DNA of 64,000 bases from Sphingomonas sp. (GTDB lineage Bacteria; Pseudomonadota; Alphaproteobacteria; Sphingomonadales; Sphingomonadaceae): positions 1-64,000 of the forward strand of contig NZ_JANYGG010000067.1 of the NCBI RefSeq assembly GCF_025362505.1. Direction: 5' to 3'. The position numbers were made by a program, and so were the translations under genes. Position 1 is the first letter of the stretch; every line of letters starts with the position of its first letter. Below, in pieces: positions 29,575-38,128 of the stretch. Under the pieces are notes generated by a model. The model was not told the origin of the DNA and did no database searches. It was given only the letters and a program-made list of their open reading frames with translations.

Positions 29575-29677
29575 CCCACTTCAAATAGGATTATAAGGGA
29601 AACATACCGGCTCACCGCCCGTTTATGACGCGATGACTCGATCACGTCACTTGTTGAAGGGCACGGAAGCCGATCAG

Positions 29678-29821
29678 ATGAATCGTCGTATGATCAAGGT
29701 CGAATTTCCGCCGGCTCAGGCCGGCATCGCCGCTGCCCTGCGCCGTGCGTTCCAGGCGTTGCCGCTGGATCAGGATCCGTGCGCGCGCGACATTGACGAG
29801 TTACTCGCCCGGCTCAGCTAG
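29678..29821 (+). CDS. Small hypothetical protein, possible NepR-like microprotein
   Basis: MNRRMIKVEFPPAQAGIAAALRRAFQALPLDQDPCARDIDELLARLS; pattern similarity to the NepR core. Confidence 0.4.
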   Translation: MNRRMIKVEFPPAQAGIAAALRRAFQALPLDQDPCARDIDELLARLS

Positions 29822-29901
29822 ACCATGATTAAAGCCTGATTCACGCTTCGGGCGGAAGAGCGGAGCGCTGTCACCTCAACCGATCAGGCTCTCGGCCAAA
29901 A

Positions 29902-30573
29902 TCAGGCGATCTCGCCGGGTACGGCGTCACGTTCGCGGCTGAGTTCGTCGACCTGGCTCATGATCGTCTGAAGCGCGGTGCGGTTGGGGTCGGTGATGTG
30001 CTGTCGGCGCGACGGCAGTTTGCCCCCAGTCAGCAGCGCCTCCAGAGCGACCCGTCCGCGCGCGACGCGGCTCTTGATCGTGCCGACCGCGCAGCCGCAG
30101 ATTTCGGCTGCTTCTTCATAGGCGAACCCGCCCGCGCCGACCAGGATCAGCGCCTCGCGCTGCGGCTGGGGCAAGTGAAGCAACGCGCGCTGCATGTCGC
30201 CAAGCTCGATATGCTTGTCCTGGCTGGCCGGCGCGGCAAGGATCTTGGCTGCGGTGATATCGTCCCATTCACCCTTGAACCGCGCGCGGCGCATCTGGCT
30301 CAGGAACAGGTTGCGCAGGATGATGAAAGTCCAGGCGCGCATGTTGGTGCCGGCTTGGAACCGCTTGCGCGCCGCCCAAGCTTTCAGAAGTGTTTCCTGT
30401 ACGAGGTCGTCGGCGAGATCGCGGCTGCCCGAGAGTGAACGGCCGAAGGCGCGCAAGTGCGGGATGACCGCGCCGAGCTGGTCCTTGAACTCGTTATCGG
30501 GCAGCGGCACCGGCTCGGGGCGCGGCGGCTCGACATAATCGTCATCGTCTTCGTCGCTGGTCACAATCCCCAC
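29902..30573 (-). CDS. ecfG: EcfG-family RNA polymerase sigma factor (general stress response)
   Basis: FGRSLSGSRDLADDLVQETLLKAWAARKRFQAGTNMRAWTFIILRNLFLSQMRRARF; genomic context with PhyR and NepR. Confidence 0.93.
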   Translation of the reverse strand: MGIVTSDEDDDDYVEPPRPEPVPLPDNEFKDQLGAVIPHLRAFGRSLSGSRDLADDLVQETLLKAWAARKRFQAGTNMRAWTFIILRNLFLSQMRRARFKGEWDDITAAKILAAPASQDKHIELGDMQRALLHLPQPQREALILVGAGGFAYEEAAEICGCAVGTIKSRVARGRVALEALLTGGKLPSRRQHITDPNRTALQTIMSQVDELSRERDAVPGEIA

Positions 30574-30645
30574 CCTATCAGCTGCTCGCGGCCAAGGGTT
30601 CGCGAGCCTTTGTAAGTCACCAAGCGCTCCGTGGATCCTAGAAGC

Positions 30646-30783
30646 TCAACGGGCGATGAACAAGATGATCGCAAACAGTGCTACGACAAGGATCAGCCCA
30701 TAGGTCAGCACATTGCGGGCGACGCCCGGTGTGCTGCCGGCCCGCGCCTCGGTCGTGGTGAGATGTTCCTGTTCTTCGGCCAT
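30646..30783 (-). CDS. 45-aa single-TM small protein upstream of ecfG
   Basis: MAEEQEHLTTTEARAGSTPGVARNVLTYGLILVVALFAIILFIAR; preceded by a perfect EcfG promoter. Confidence 0.65.
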   Translation of the reverse strand: MAEEQEHLTTTEARAGSTPGVARNVLTYGLILVVALFAIILFIAR

Positions 30784-30824
30784 GCTGTGCTGTGTCCCCA
30801 CGAAGTCGTTCGGTTCGCAGAGGC

Positions 30825-30849
30825 AACGAAGCTTGGACGTCCATGTTCC
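30825..30849 (-). promoter_or_regulatory. EcfG promoter GGAAC-N16-CGTT
   Basis: Plus strand AACGAAGCTTGGACGTCCATGTTCC; perfect match; ~42 bp upstream of the 45-aa ORF. Confidence 0.8.
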
Positions 30850-30990
30850 GCTTTGTTGGCGGTGGCCTTGGAGCCCGATCGGTCGCGGCGGAAGCACTCC
30901 GCGCTTACGCCGATAGGGTGAGCCAGCCCTGGATCATCCGTTAGTCCGTTATTCGCGCCTTAGATCATTTCAATCCAAAACGATCATGGT

Positions 30991-31791
30991 CTAATCCGCC
31001 GGAATGGTCGCCGCGTCGAAGAACAGCGCCTGACTGATCGCCGCCTTGACCGTCGACCGCTGGAACGGCTTGGTGATCAGGAACGTCGGCTCGGGACGGG
31101 TGCCGGTCAACAGCCGCTCGGGGAAGGCGGTGATGAAGATCACCGGCACCGAGAATTCGGCAAGGATGTCCTTGACCGCGTCGATGCCGCTGGAATCGTC
31201 GGCCAGTTGGATGTCGGCGAGGACAAGGCCCGGCGGATGCTGGCGCGCCTGCGCGATCGCCTCGTCGCGGGTGACAGCGACGCCAGTGACGTTATGGCCA
31301 AGGTCGCGGACGATCGTTTCGATATCCATCGCGATGATCGGTTCATCCTCGATGATCAACACGTTGGCGAGCGTCTGGCGCTCGATCTCGGTCAGCGCCT
31401 CAGTGACGAGGCTGTCGACGTCGTCGGGGCCGCAACCGATCAGGAAGGCGGTGTCTTCGGTCGAAAAGCCCTCCAGGCTGGTGAGGAGGAGCGCCTGACG
31501 CGACAGCGGCGTGATCCGCGACAGGCGCGCGCGGGCGATCCCCTCGGGATTGTTGTAGCCGTCGCCGGGCTCGTCGCCCTCTTCGATATTGGCGCTCGAC
31601 CAGATCGCGTGGAAGGTGCGGTAGAGGCCGAGGCGCGGATCGACGTCGCGCGGGAAATCCTCGGGGCTGGCGACGATTGCCTCCAGCGTGGCGCGAACGA
31701 ACGCGTCGCCGTGCGCCTGGCTGCCGGTCAGGGCGCGCGCATAGCGGCGCAGGAACGGAAGGTGTGGAGCAAGGTCTTGACCAAGCGACAT
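30991..31791 (-). CDS. phyR: PhyR: sigma-factor-like domain plus receiver domain
   Basis: SFTED-like sigma region 4 plus NVLIIEDEPIIAMDIETIVRDLGH...LVLADIQLADDSSGIDAV. Confidence 0.95.
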   Translation of the reverse strand: MSLGQDLAPHLPFLRRYARALTGSQAHGDAFVRATLEAIVASPEDFPRDVDPRLGLYRTFHAIWSSANIEEGDEPGDGYNNPEGIARARLSRITPLSRQALLLTSLEGFSTEDTAFLIGCGPDDVDSLVTEALTEIERQTLANVLIIEDEPIIAMDIETIVRDLGHNVTGVAVTRDEAIAQARQHPPGLVLADIQLADDSSGIDAVKDILAEFSVPVIFITAFPERLLTGTRPEPTFLITKPFQRSTVKAAISQALFFDAATIPAD

Positions 31792-31922
31792 CGGCGGTGG
31801 AACTCCTGTTTCGGGACGCGTCGGCCCTTTTGGGCGTGGGCTGGCGTCGATGCAAGTGCGCGAAATCGCGGCCGCGGTCGACAGGCGCGCGAACAGCGCC
31901 CCCTTGGCGCATGTCGAACAGT

Positions 31923-31947
31923 GGAACAAAGCAGCGCGGCTTTGGTT
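31923..31947 (+). promoter_or_regulatory. Candidate EcfG promoter GGAAC-N16-GGTT upstream of nepR
   Basis: One mismatch in the -10 element. Confidence 0.5.
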
Positions 31948-32058
31948 TCCCGTCACGGGATTCAATACCGCCTTGCGCCAATTGACGCTGGGCGGGAGCG
32001 GTCCTAGTTGCGACACACTGTTGATGTTCTGACGATTTCGCTGTGACGCGTAAAAAAT

Positions 32059-32346
32059 ATGGAGCGCGCGCGCGAGCGTCGCCCGCCCGAGGGGGACGAG
32101 AGGTTGAGTGGCAGCAACGAAGCCGATCCGCAAAGTGGCGCCGATCCGCAAATCCGGCGCGCTGGCGACGCGGGTGCCGGTGAAGATAAAAGCCAGGGCG
32201 GCGAAAAGGGGACCAAGGTGGCACCGAACAAGAAACCGCCACGCCGACCAACGGACGTCGGTCGCGCGCTGCGGTCGGTCTACGACAACACGCTGCGCGA
32301 GGATATTCCGGCCGATCTCAAGGATCTGCTTGGCCGGCTCGGCTAG
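32059..32346 (+). CDS. nepR: Anti-sigma factor NepR
   Basis: VGRALRSVYDNTLREDIPADLKDLLGRLG; divergent from phyR. Confidence 0.9.
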   Translation: MERARERRPPEGDERLSGSNEADPQSGADPQIRRAGDAGAGEDKSQGGEKGTKVAPNKKPPRRPTDVGRALRSVYDNTLREDIPADLKDLLGRLG

Positions 32347-32382
32347 GAACGCGGTTATCCTTCGTTCCGTGAACTACTTCTG

Positions 32383-33909
32383 ATGGCCGCATCCTTCGCC
32401 CGGTTGCCGACCGCTGCCAAGCTGTTCCTGCTCATATCGCTGGCTTTGCTGCCGATCGGGCTGGCGATGATCTGGACGGCGCGGACCGGAATCGATCGCG
32501 CCAACGCCGCCCTCGACCAGCGCGCCAAGGAACAGGATCGGGCCGCCTCGCGCGCGATCGAAAGCCTGATTGCGCGCAACGCGCTTGCCCTGCGAATCGC
32601 GGCGAGTAGCGCGCTCGCCACTCCGGACGCCAATGACTGCGAGGAAGCACGGCGGTCGCTGGCGATCGCGCCGGCGGTATCGCGCACCTTTTCAATTGAG
32701 GGACCCGACGGCAGCGAGCATTGCAACACGCCGGAGTTTCGCGCTCCCAATGGCGCGCGCTTCGCACCACCGGGTGGAATCGCGCTGTGGATCGACCCAG
32801 TCGGAAAGGCGCTGTTTGTCCGGGTCGGCGTGGTTGACGGGATGGCGACTAACCGCATTTCCTTTGCCGAGGTCGCCAGCGCGGCGCGTGACGTCGCGAC
32901 CGATATAGTCGGTCTGCAGGTAGATGACGGGATCAACAGCACCGCGATCATCGGCGAGCAGAGCAACGAGCGCATCCGCCGGGCCCATGCGACCATGCAC
33001 GACATCGCGAACGGCCAGCTTTCGGTGCGCGTTACCGTGCCGACGCAGCGTTTGTCGGCTGGCGAATGGCTGATCCTGCTGCTGCCGGTGATCATGTGGG
33101 TCGTCGCCGCACTGATCAGCTGGCTGCTGGTAACGCGGCTGCTGATCCGCCCGCTTCGCCGGCTCGAGCGGGCGGTGGCGACCTATGACCCGAGTGCGGG
33201 CGGTTTTACCCTGCCGCGCGGAATCGGACCCGCGATCGAGATTGAGAGCCTAGGCCAGGCGTTCGCCCGCTCGGTCGAACGGATCGAAAGCTCGGAGCGC
33301 GAGATGGGCGAGGCGCTCGAGGGTCAGCGGCGGCTGGTCCGCGAGGTCCACCACCGGGTCAAGAACAACTTGCAGGTCGTTGCGTCGCTGCTCAGCATCC
33401 ACGGCCGCAACGTCACCGGTCCCGAGGGCAAGTCGGCGTATGCGGCGATTGCGCGGCGGGTCGATGCGCTCGCCGTCGTCCACCGCAATCATTTCGCCGA
33501 GGGTGAGGACAATCGCGGGATCGCGCTTCGCTCGCTGCTGACCGAATTGTCCGCCGGGCTGCGCGGATCGGCACCGGAGAGCGCGCGGCAGACCTCGATC
33601 ATGCTCGACGTCGATAGTGCCGCGACGACCCAGGATGTGGCGGTCGCCGCTGCTTTCCTTGTCACCGAGGTGGTCGAATTTTCGATGCTGCGGCTGGCCG
33701 CCGCGCCGATCGAGATCACGCTGAGGCGGACAAGCGAGCTTACCGCGCGGCTATCGGTTGAAAGCTCGGCGCTGACTGAAGCGGACGCTGGCGACAAGGA
33801 CAAGGTGCAGTTCGAGCGGGTCATCACCGGGCTTGCTCGCCAGCTGCGTTCGACGCTCGATTTGCGGCTCGGCCGGATGAGCGTCGACTTGCCGGTTTTC
33901 CCCGGCTGA
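32383..33909 (+). CDS. phyP: HisKA_2-type sensor histidine kinase-like protein with degenerate ATPase region (PhyP-like)
   Basis: REVHHRVKNNLQVVASLLSIHGR; ATPase N-box replaced by LVTEVVEFSMLRLA and no clear G-box. Confidence 0.8.
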   Translation: MAASFARLPTAAKLFLLISLALLPIGLAMIWTARTGIDRANAALDQRAKEQDRAASRAIESLIARNALALRIAASSALATPDANDCEEARRSLAIAPAVSRTFSIEGPDGSEHCNTPEFRAPNGARFAPPGGIALWIDPVGKALFVRVGVVDGMATNRISFAEVASAARDVATDIVGLQVDDGINSTAIIGEQSNERIRRAHATMHDIANGQLSVRVTVPTQRLSAGEWLILLLPVIMWVVAALISWLLVTRLLIRPLRRLERAVATYDPSAGGFTLPRGIGPAIEIESLGQAFARSVERIESSEREMGEALEGQRRLVREVHHRVKNNLQVVASLLSIHGRNVTGPEGKSAYAAIARRVDALAVVHRNHFAEGEDNRGIALRSLLTELSAGLRGSAPESARQTSIMLDVDSAATTQDVAVAAAFLVTEVVEFSMLRLAAAPIEITLRRTSELTARLSVESSALTEADAGDKDKVQFERVITGLARQLRSTLDLRLGRMSVDLPVFPG

Positions 33910-33947
33910 ACTTTTTTCGGCCTGCCACGATTTTTTTAAAAAGGCTC

Positions 33948-33973
33948 GGAACCGGGACCGAATTAAGGACGTT
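33948..33973 (+). promoter_or_regulatory. EcfG promoter GGAAC-N17-CGTT
   Basis: GGAACCGGGACCGAATTAAGGACGTT; consensus hexamers and allowed spacing. Confidence 0.75.
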
Positions 33974-33979
33974 TAAGAT

Positions 33980-34115
33980 CTCGGATAGCGAATTTTGCCC
34001 CCCCGCTCTCGCTATCCGATCAAATGGGCCCGGAACCGCCAACCCTCCCCCCCCCGGTAGTGGTTCCGGGCCCAAAATTTACCAGAGCCCGGTCGAAAGA
34101 TCGGGCTCTTTTTTT
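33980..34115 (+). ncRNA. Candidate GSR-controlled small RNA with two C-rich hairpin loops and an intrinsic terminator
   Basis: HP1 TCGGATAGCGA/TCGCTATCCGA (loop with C7), HP2 TGGGCCCGGAACC/GGTTCCGGGCCCA (loop with C9), HP3 AGAGCCCG/CGGGCTCT followed by T7. Confidence 0.7.
34084..34115 (+). terminator. Rho-independent terminator
   Basis: AGAGCCCG-gtcgaaagat-CGGGCTCT then T7. Confidence 0.9.
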
Positions 34116-34140
34116 GCGGGTGCTTGGCGAGATAGCTCGG

Positions 34141-34944
34141 CTAGTCGCCGGGAGGGATGGCCGGCAATTCGACCGCGTCGGCAGTGACCTCGGGGACCGC
34201 CTTGCGGGCGGCGCGCCAGTGGGTGATGCGGATCGCCACGATCGCGAATTCATACAGGGCGTAAAGCGGCACCGCGAGCAGCAGCATCGACACCGCGTCG
34301 GGCGGGGTCAGCACCGCCGACACCGCCAGCACGATCACCACCGCATAGCGCCGCGACTTGCTGAGCTGCTCGCGGGTGATGAGCCCGGCGCGCTCGAGGA
34401 TCATCAGCAGGATCGGCAGCAGGAAGGCGACGCCGAAACCGAACAGGAAGCGGGTGACGAAAGTCAGATAATTGCCGACCCCGGGCAGCGCCTCCTGTTG
34501 GACCCCGCCGATATTGCCCTGATAGCTGAGCAGGTAATGCAGCGCGAACGGCATGGTGACGAAGTAAGCGAACGCCGCGCCGCCGGTGAAGAAGAACGGG
34601 GTCATCAGCAGGAACGGCAGGAAGGCGCGCTTTTCCTTGGCGTACATGCCGGGCGCGACGAACCGCCAGATCTGGGTGGCGAGGACCGGAAAGCTGATCA
34701 TCAGCGCGGCGAAGAAGGCGACCCTCACCTCGGCGAAAAAGGCCTCGAAAATGTCGGTGTAGATGAGCTTGCCCTGCCCCGCGCGAAGCAGTGGCTGGAC
34801 GAGGATGGCGAAGATTGGCCTGGCAATTATGAGGCACAGGCCGAACGCGACGACCAGCGTCGCGACGCACCATAGCAGGCGGCGGCGAAGCTCGATCAGA
34901 TGGTCGATCAACGGCGCCTTGCTGTCGTCGAGGTCGCTGATCAT
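34141..34944 (-). CDS. tatC: Twin-arginine translocase subunit TatC
   Basis: APLIDHLIELRRRLLWC, FVAPGMYAKEKRAFLPFLL. Confidence 0.97.
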   Translation of the reverse strand: MISDLDDSKAPLIDHLIELRRRLLWCVATLVVAFGLCLIIARPIFAILVQPLLRAGQGKLIYTDIFEAFFAEVRVAFFAALMISFPVLATQIWRFVAPGMYAKEKRAFLPFLLMTPFFFTGGAAFAYFVTMPFALHYLLSYQGNIGGVQQEALPGVGNYLTFVTRFLFGFGVAFLLPILLMILERAGLITREQLSKSRRYAVVIVLAVSAVLTPPDAVSMLLLAVPLYALYEFAIVAIRITHWRAARKAVPEVTADAVELPAIPPGD

Positions 34945-35351
34945 GGCAGCTCGCGCTTCGGCAGGTCGAGCGGGAGCGACGGTTCATCACTGGCGGTGGG
35001 AGCCGCAACGGGCCGCTCGGAGGGCAGCGGCATCATGTACGGCGGCGCGGCGTCAGACATTGCGGGCGGCTCGACCGGCGCCGGCTGGGCGAGCGGTTCG
35101 GGATAGCTGACGGTCGACGGGAATTGCGCCATGATCCGCGCATTCTCATCGCGCCACTTCTTCTCCATCTCCTCGAGCTCGGCCTCGCGAACAATATTCT
35201 CGATGCCCGCGGTGAAGTGGCGCGCGTAACCCCGCGCGCGACCGACCCAGCGACCGACGGTCATCATCACCCGCGGCAAATCCTTGGGACCGATGAAGAT
35301 CAGCGCCGCGACCGCGACGATCAGCAGCTCGGACGAATCGATTCCGAACAT
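34941..35351 (-). CDS. tatB: Twin-arginine translocase subunit TatB
   Basis: MFGIDSSELLIVAVAALIFIGPKDLPRVMMTVGRWVGRARGYARHF. Confidence 0.95.
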   Translation of the reverse strand: MFGIDSSELLIVAVAALIFIGPKDLPRVMMTVGRWVGRARGYARHFTAGIENIVREAELEEMEKKWRDENARIMAQFPSTVSYPEPLAQPAPVEPPAMSDAAPPYMMPLPSERPVAAPTASDEPSLPLDLPKRELP

Positions 35352-35365
35352 TCAGGCGGCCGTGC

Positions 35366-35758
35366 TCAGTTGGTCGGCTCACCGCTCGGCGGAACGCCGC
35401 GCGGCGGCGATGGCGGGGCACTCTCGGTCGGGGGCGAATCGGGGGTCATCTCGACATGGTCAGGATGCGCGTTGGGCGCCTTGGGCACGATCGGCTCGAG
35501 CGGGGAGGCCTGGGGCGGCGGGGTATAGGCCTGCGGCGGGAGGGCGTAGGTCGGCTGCTGGGGCGGAAGCTGCTGCGGAGGCGGGGCGAGGCGCGGGTCG
35601 GCCTTGCCCTGCCCCAATTCCTCGTCGGCCATGCCTTGCTTGAAGCTTTTCAGCCCCTTGGCGACGTCGCCCATCATCGAACTGAAGCGATTGCCGCCGA
35701 ACAGGAGGAGGACGACGACTCCGAGGATGAGCCAGTGGATGAGGCTGAAACCGCCCAT
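35366..35758 (-). CDS. tatA: Twin-arginine translocase subunit TatA/E
   Basis: [43 protein letters not shown]. Confidence 0.95.
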   Translation of the reverse strand: MGGFSLIHWLILGVVVLLLFGGNRFSSMMGDVAKGLKSFKQGMADEELGQGKADPRLAPPPQQLPPQQPTYALPPQAYTPPPQASPLEPIVPKAPNAHPDHVEMTPDSPPTESAPPSPPRGVPPSGEPTN

Positions 35759-35793
35759 GATATGCACTCCGGGAAAGGATCGTTGCCCACACC

Positions 35794-36360
35794 TTAGTCC
35801 TCATCGGCGCCTGTTTCCAGCGATAGGCTGAGCGCCGCCTCATCGAGCGGGTCGAGCAGCCCGGCGGCCTTGAGATCGTCGATCCCCGGCAGGTCGCGGC
35901 GCGAGGAGAGGCCGAAGTGGGTCAAGAAGGCCGGGGTGGTCGCATAGAGCAACGGCCGGCCGGGGCTTTCTCGGCGCCCGGCGGTGCGCACCCAGCTCGC
36001 CTCCATTAGCACGTCGATCGTCCCCTTCGAGATTTGTACCCCGCGGATCGCCTCTATTTCCGCGCGGGTGACGGGCTCGTGGAAGGCGATGATCGCGAGA
36101 CATTCGGTCGCCGCGCGTGACAGCCGGCGCGGTTCCTCGCGGGTGCGGCGGAGCAGGTGGGCGAGATCGGGGGCGGTCTGGAAATGCCAGCGGCCACCGC
36201 GTTCGACGAGCTCGATGCCGTGGCCGGTGTAACGTTCGGCGAGGCTGGCGAGCGCGGCGGAGACGTCGCCCTCTCCGGCATGAAGCGCGATATCGTCGGG
36301 GCTGAGTGGGTCGCCCGAGGCGAACAGCACCGCTTCGACCGCACGCGTGAAATCGTCCAT
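35794..36360 (-). CDS. scpB: Segregation and condensation protein B
   Basis: [44 protein letters not shown]. Confidence 0.95.
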   Translation of the reverse strand: MDDFTRAVEAVLFASGDPLSPDDIALHAGEGDVSAALASLAERYTGHGIELVERGGRWHFQTAPDLAHLLRRTREEPRRLSRAATECLAIIAFHEPVTRAEIEAIRGVQISKGTIDVLMEASWVRTAGRRESPGRPLLYATTPAFLTHFGLSSRRDLPGIDDLKAAGLLDPLDEAALSLSLETGADED

Positions 36361-37109
36361 CAGGCGATCACCCTCAGTTCGAGCGGCGCGAACGGTTCGT
36401 CCTGCGCGAGTTCGAGCCGCCCCTGCCGCGCCAGCTCCAATGCCGCGACGAACGACGAGGCGAGCGCCGACTTGCGGTACAGCGGGTCGAGCGCGGGCGG
36501 CAGGAACGCTTCGAGCCGGGTCCAGTCGAGCGCCGCGCCGATCAACCGCCCGACCCGCTCGATCGCTTCCTCGATCGCCATCACCGCGCGGTGGGCGACG
36601 ATGTGCATCGCCGGCTGGGTGCGCGCCTTGACCCGGCCATAGGCGGCGAACAGCTCGAACGGGGTAGATTGCCACACGGCGCTTCGTGCGAGCCGCAGGC
36701 CTTCGGGCGCGCCGCGCGCGAACACGTCGCGGCCAAGCCGGTCACGGCCCATCAGCCGCGCCCCGGCGTCGCGCATCGCATCGAGCCGGGCGAGGCGCTG
36801 CTGGAGCCGCCAGGCGAGTTCTTCGGGGCTTGGGTCGGCCTCGGCGTCCCTGGGCAGCAGCAGGCAGGATTTGAGGTAGGCGAGCCATGCCGCCATAACG
36901 AGATAATCGGCGGCGATCTCGAGTCGCAGCACCTTCGCGCCGTCGAGATAGGCGAGATATTGTTCGACCAGCGCGAGGATCGAGATTTCGCGAAGGTCGA
37001 CCTTCTGCGATCGGGCGAGCGTCAGTAGCAGGTCGAGCGGGCCCTCCCAGCCGTCGAGGCTGAGCGTCAGCCCATCATCGGCGTTGCTGAAGGCAAACTC
37101 GCTGGTCAC
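36360..37109 (-). CDS. scpA: Segregation and condensation protein A (GTG start)
   Basis: WEGPLDLLLTLARSQKVDLREISILALVEQYLAYL. Confidence 0.93.
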   Translation of the reverse strand: MTSEFAFSNADDGLTLSLDGWEGPLDLLLTLARSQKVDLREISILALVEQYLAYLDGAKVLRLEIAADYLVMAAWLAYLKSCLLLPRDAEADPSPEELAWRLQQRLARLDAMRDAGARLMGRDRLGRDVFARGAPEGLRLARSAVWQSTPFELFAAYGRVKARTQPAMHIVAHRAVMAIEEAIERVGRLIGAALDWTRLEAFLPPALDPLYRKSALASSFVAALELARQGRLELAQDEPFAPLELRVIA

Positions 37110-37120
37110 GTCACCATTCG

Positions 37121-38128
37121 TCAGGCGAGCGCCAGGAGCTGGTCGCGGGTGTCGATCGCCTCGGCCAGCGTCATCCCCTCGCCGCCGGTGAAGCGCGTCG
37201 CCATGGCGCGCGTCAGACGGGCGTCGCCCTCGGCGGTCATCGCCGGAACCGCCTCGGCGACGCGGATCATTTCGTCGAGCTTGCCCGAGCAATGCAGCGC
37301 GGCATCGCAACCCGCCGCGACGCACGCCACGGCGCGGGTGCCGACGTCGCCGCTCAGCGCCTCCATGCCAATGTCGTCGCTCATCAGGAAGCCGCCGAAC
37401 CCGATCCGCTGGCGGATGATCGAGTTGATCACGGTCGGCGACTGGCTGGCGGGGAGCGTCGCGTCCCACGCGCGGTAGAGGATGTGGCTGGTCATCCCCA
37501 TGGGTGCGTCGGCGAGCCGCTCGAACGGTTCGAGGTCGATCACGAGATCTTCCTCGCCGGCGTCGACGACGGGCAATTCGAGGTGGCTGTCGACCAGCGC
37601 GCGGCCGTGGCCGGGGATATGCTTGATGACGCCGACCACGCCAGCCGAGGCGAGCCCTTCGAGCTGCGCGCGGCCAAGCGCCGCGACCTGCATCGGCTCC
37701 GAGCCCAGTGCGCGGTCGCCGACGATGTCGCTCGCGCCCGGCTGGCGGACGTCGAGCATCGGCAGGCAGTCGACCGTGATCCCGACCTCGGCGAGCGTCA
37801 ACGCGATCGCGCGGGCGTTCCAGCGGGCGGCCTGGATCGCGGACGCGGGCGCCAACCTGTAGAGCCGGTCGAACGCCTCGTTGGCCGGGAATGCGGGCCA
37901 TTCGGGCGGGCGCATCCGCGCGACGCGGCCGCCTTCCTGGTCGATCAGGATCGGCAGGTCATCGCGGTCGTGGAGATCGCGCAGCGAGTCGGTTAGCGCT
38001 TTGAGCTGGCCCCGATCCTGAATGTTGCGGGCGAACAGGATGTAGCCGGCGGGGCTGGCGTCGCGGAACAGGCTGGCCTCGTCGGCGGTCAAGTCGAGCC
38101 CCGACAGGCTCAGGATCGCAGCGAGCAT
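37121..38128 (-). CDS. nagZ: Beta-N-acetylhexosaminidase
   Basis: ILIDQEGGRVARM, IKHIPGHGRALVDSHLELPVVDA. Confidence 0.95.
   Translation of the reverse strand: MLAAILSLSGLDLTADEASLFRDASPAGYILFARNIQDRGQLKALTDSLRDLHDRDDLPILIDQEGGRVARMRPPEWPAFPANEAFDRLYRLAPASAIQAARWNARAIALTLAEVGITVDCLPMLDVRQPGASDIVGDRALGSEPMQVAALGRAQLEGLASAGVVGVIKHIPGHGRALVDSHLELPVVDAGEEDLVIDLEPFERLADAPMGMTSHILYRAWDATLPASQSPTVINSIIRQRIGFGGFLMSDDIGMEALSGDVGTRAVACVAAGCDAALHCSGKLDEMIRVAEAVPAMTAEGDARLTRAMATRFTGGEGMTLAEAIDTRDQLLALA

Noticed and set aside
33963-33976. Possible CtrA site TTAA-N-TTAA overlapping the sRNA promoter
   Set aside because: Spacer is 6 not 7 nt; better explained as part of the EcfG promoter.
34024-34875. 283-aa plus-strand ORF overlapping the candidate sRNA
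   Set aside because: Antisense to tatC and begins inside hairpin 2; the intrinsic terminator lies within it.
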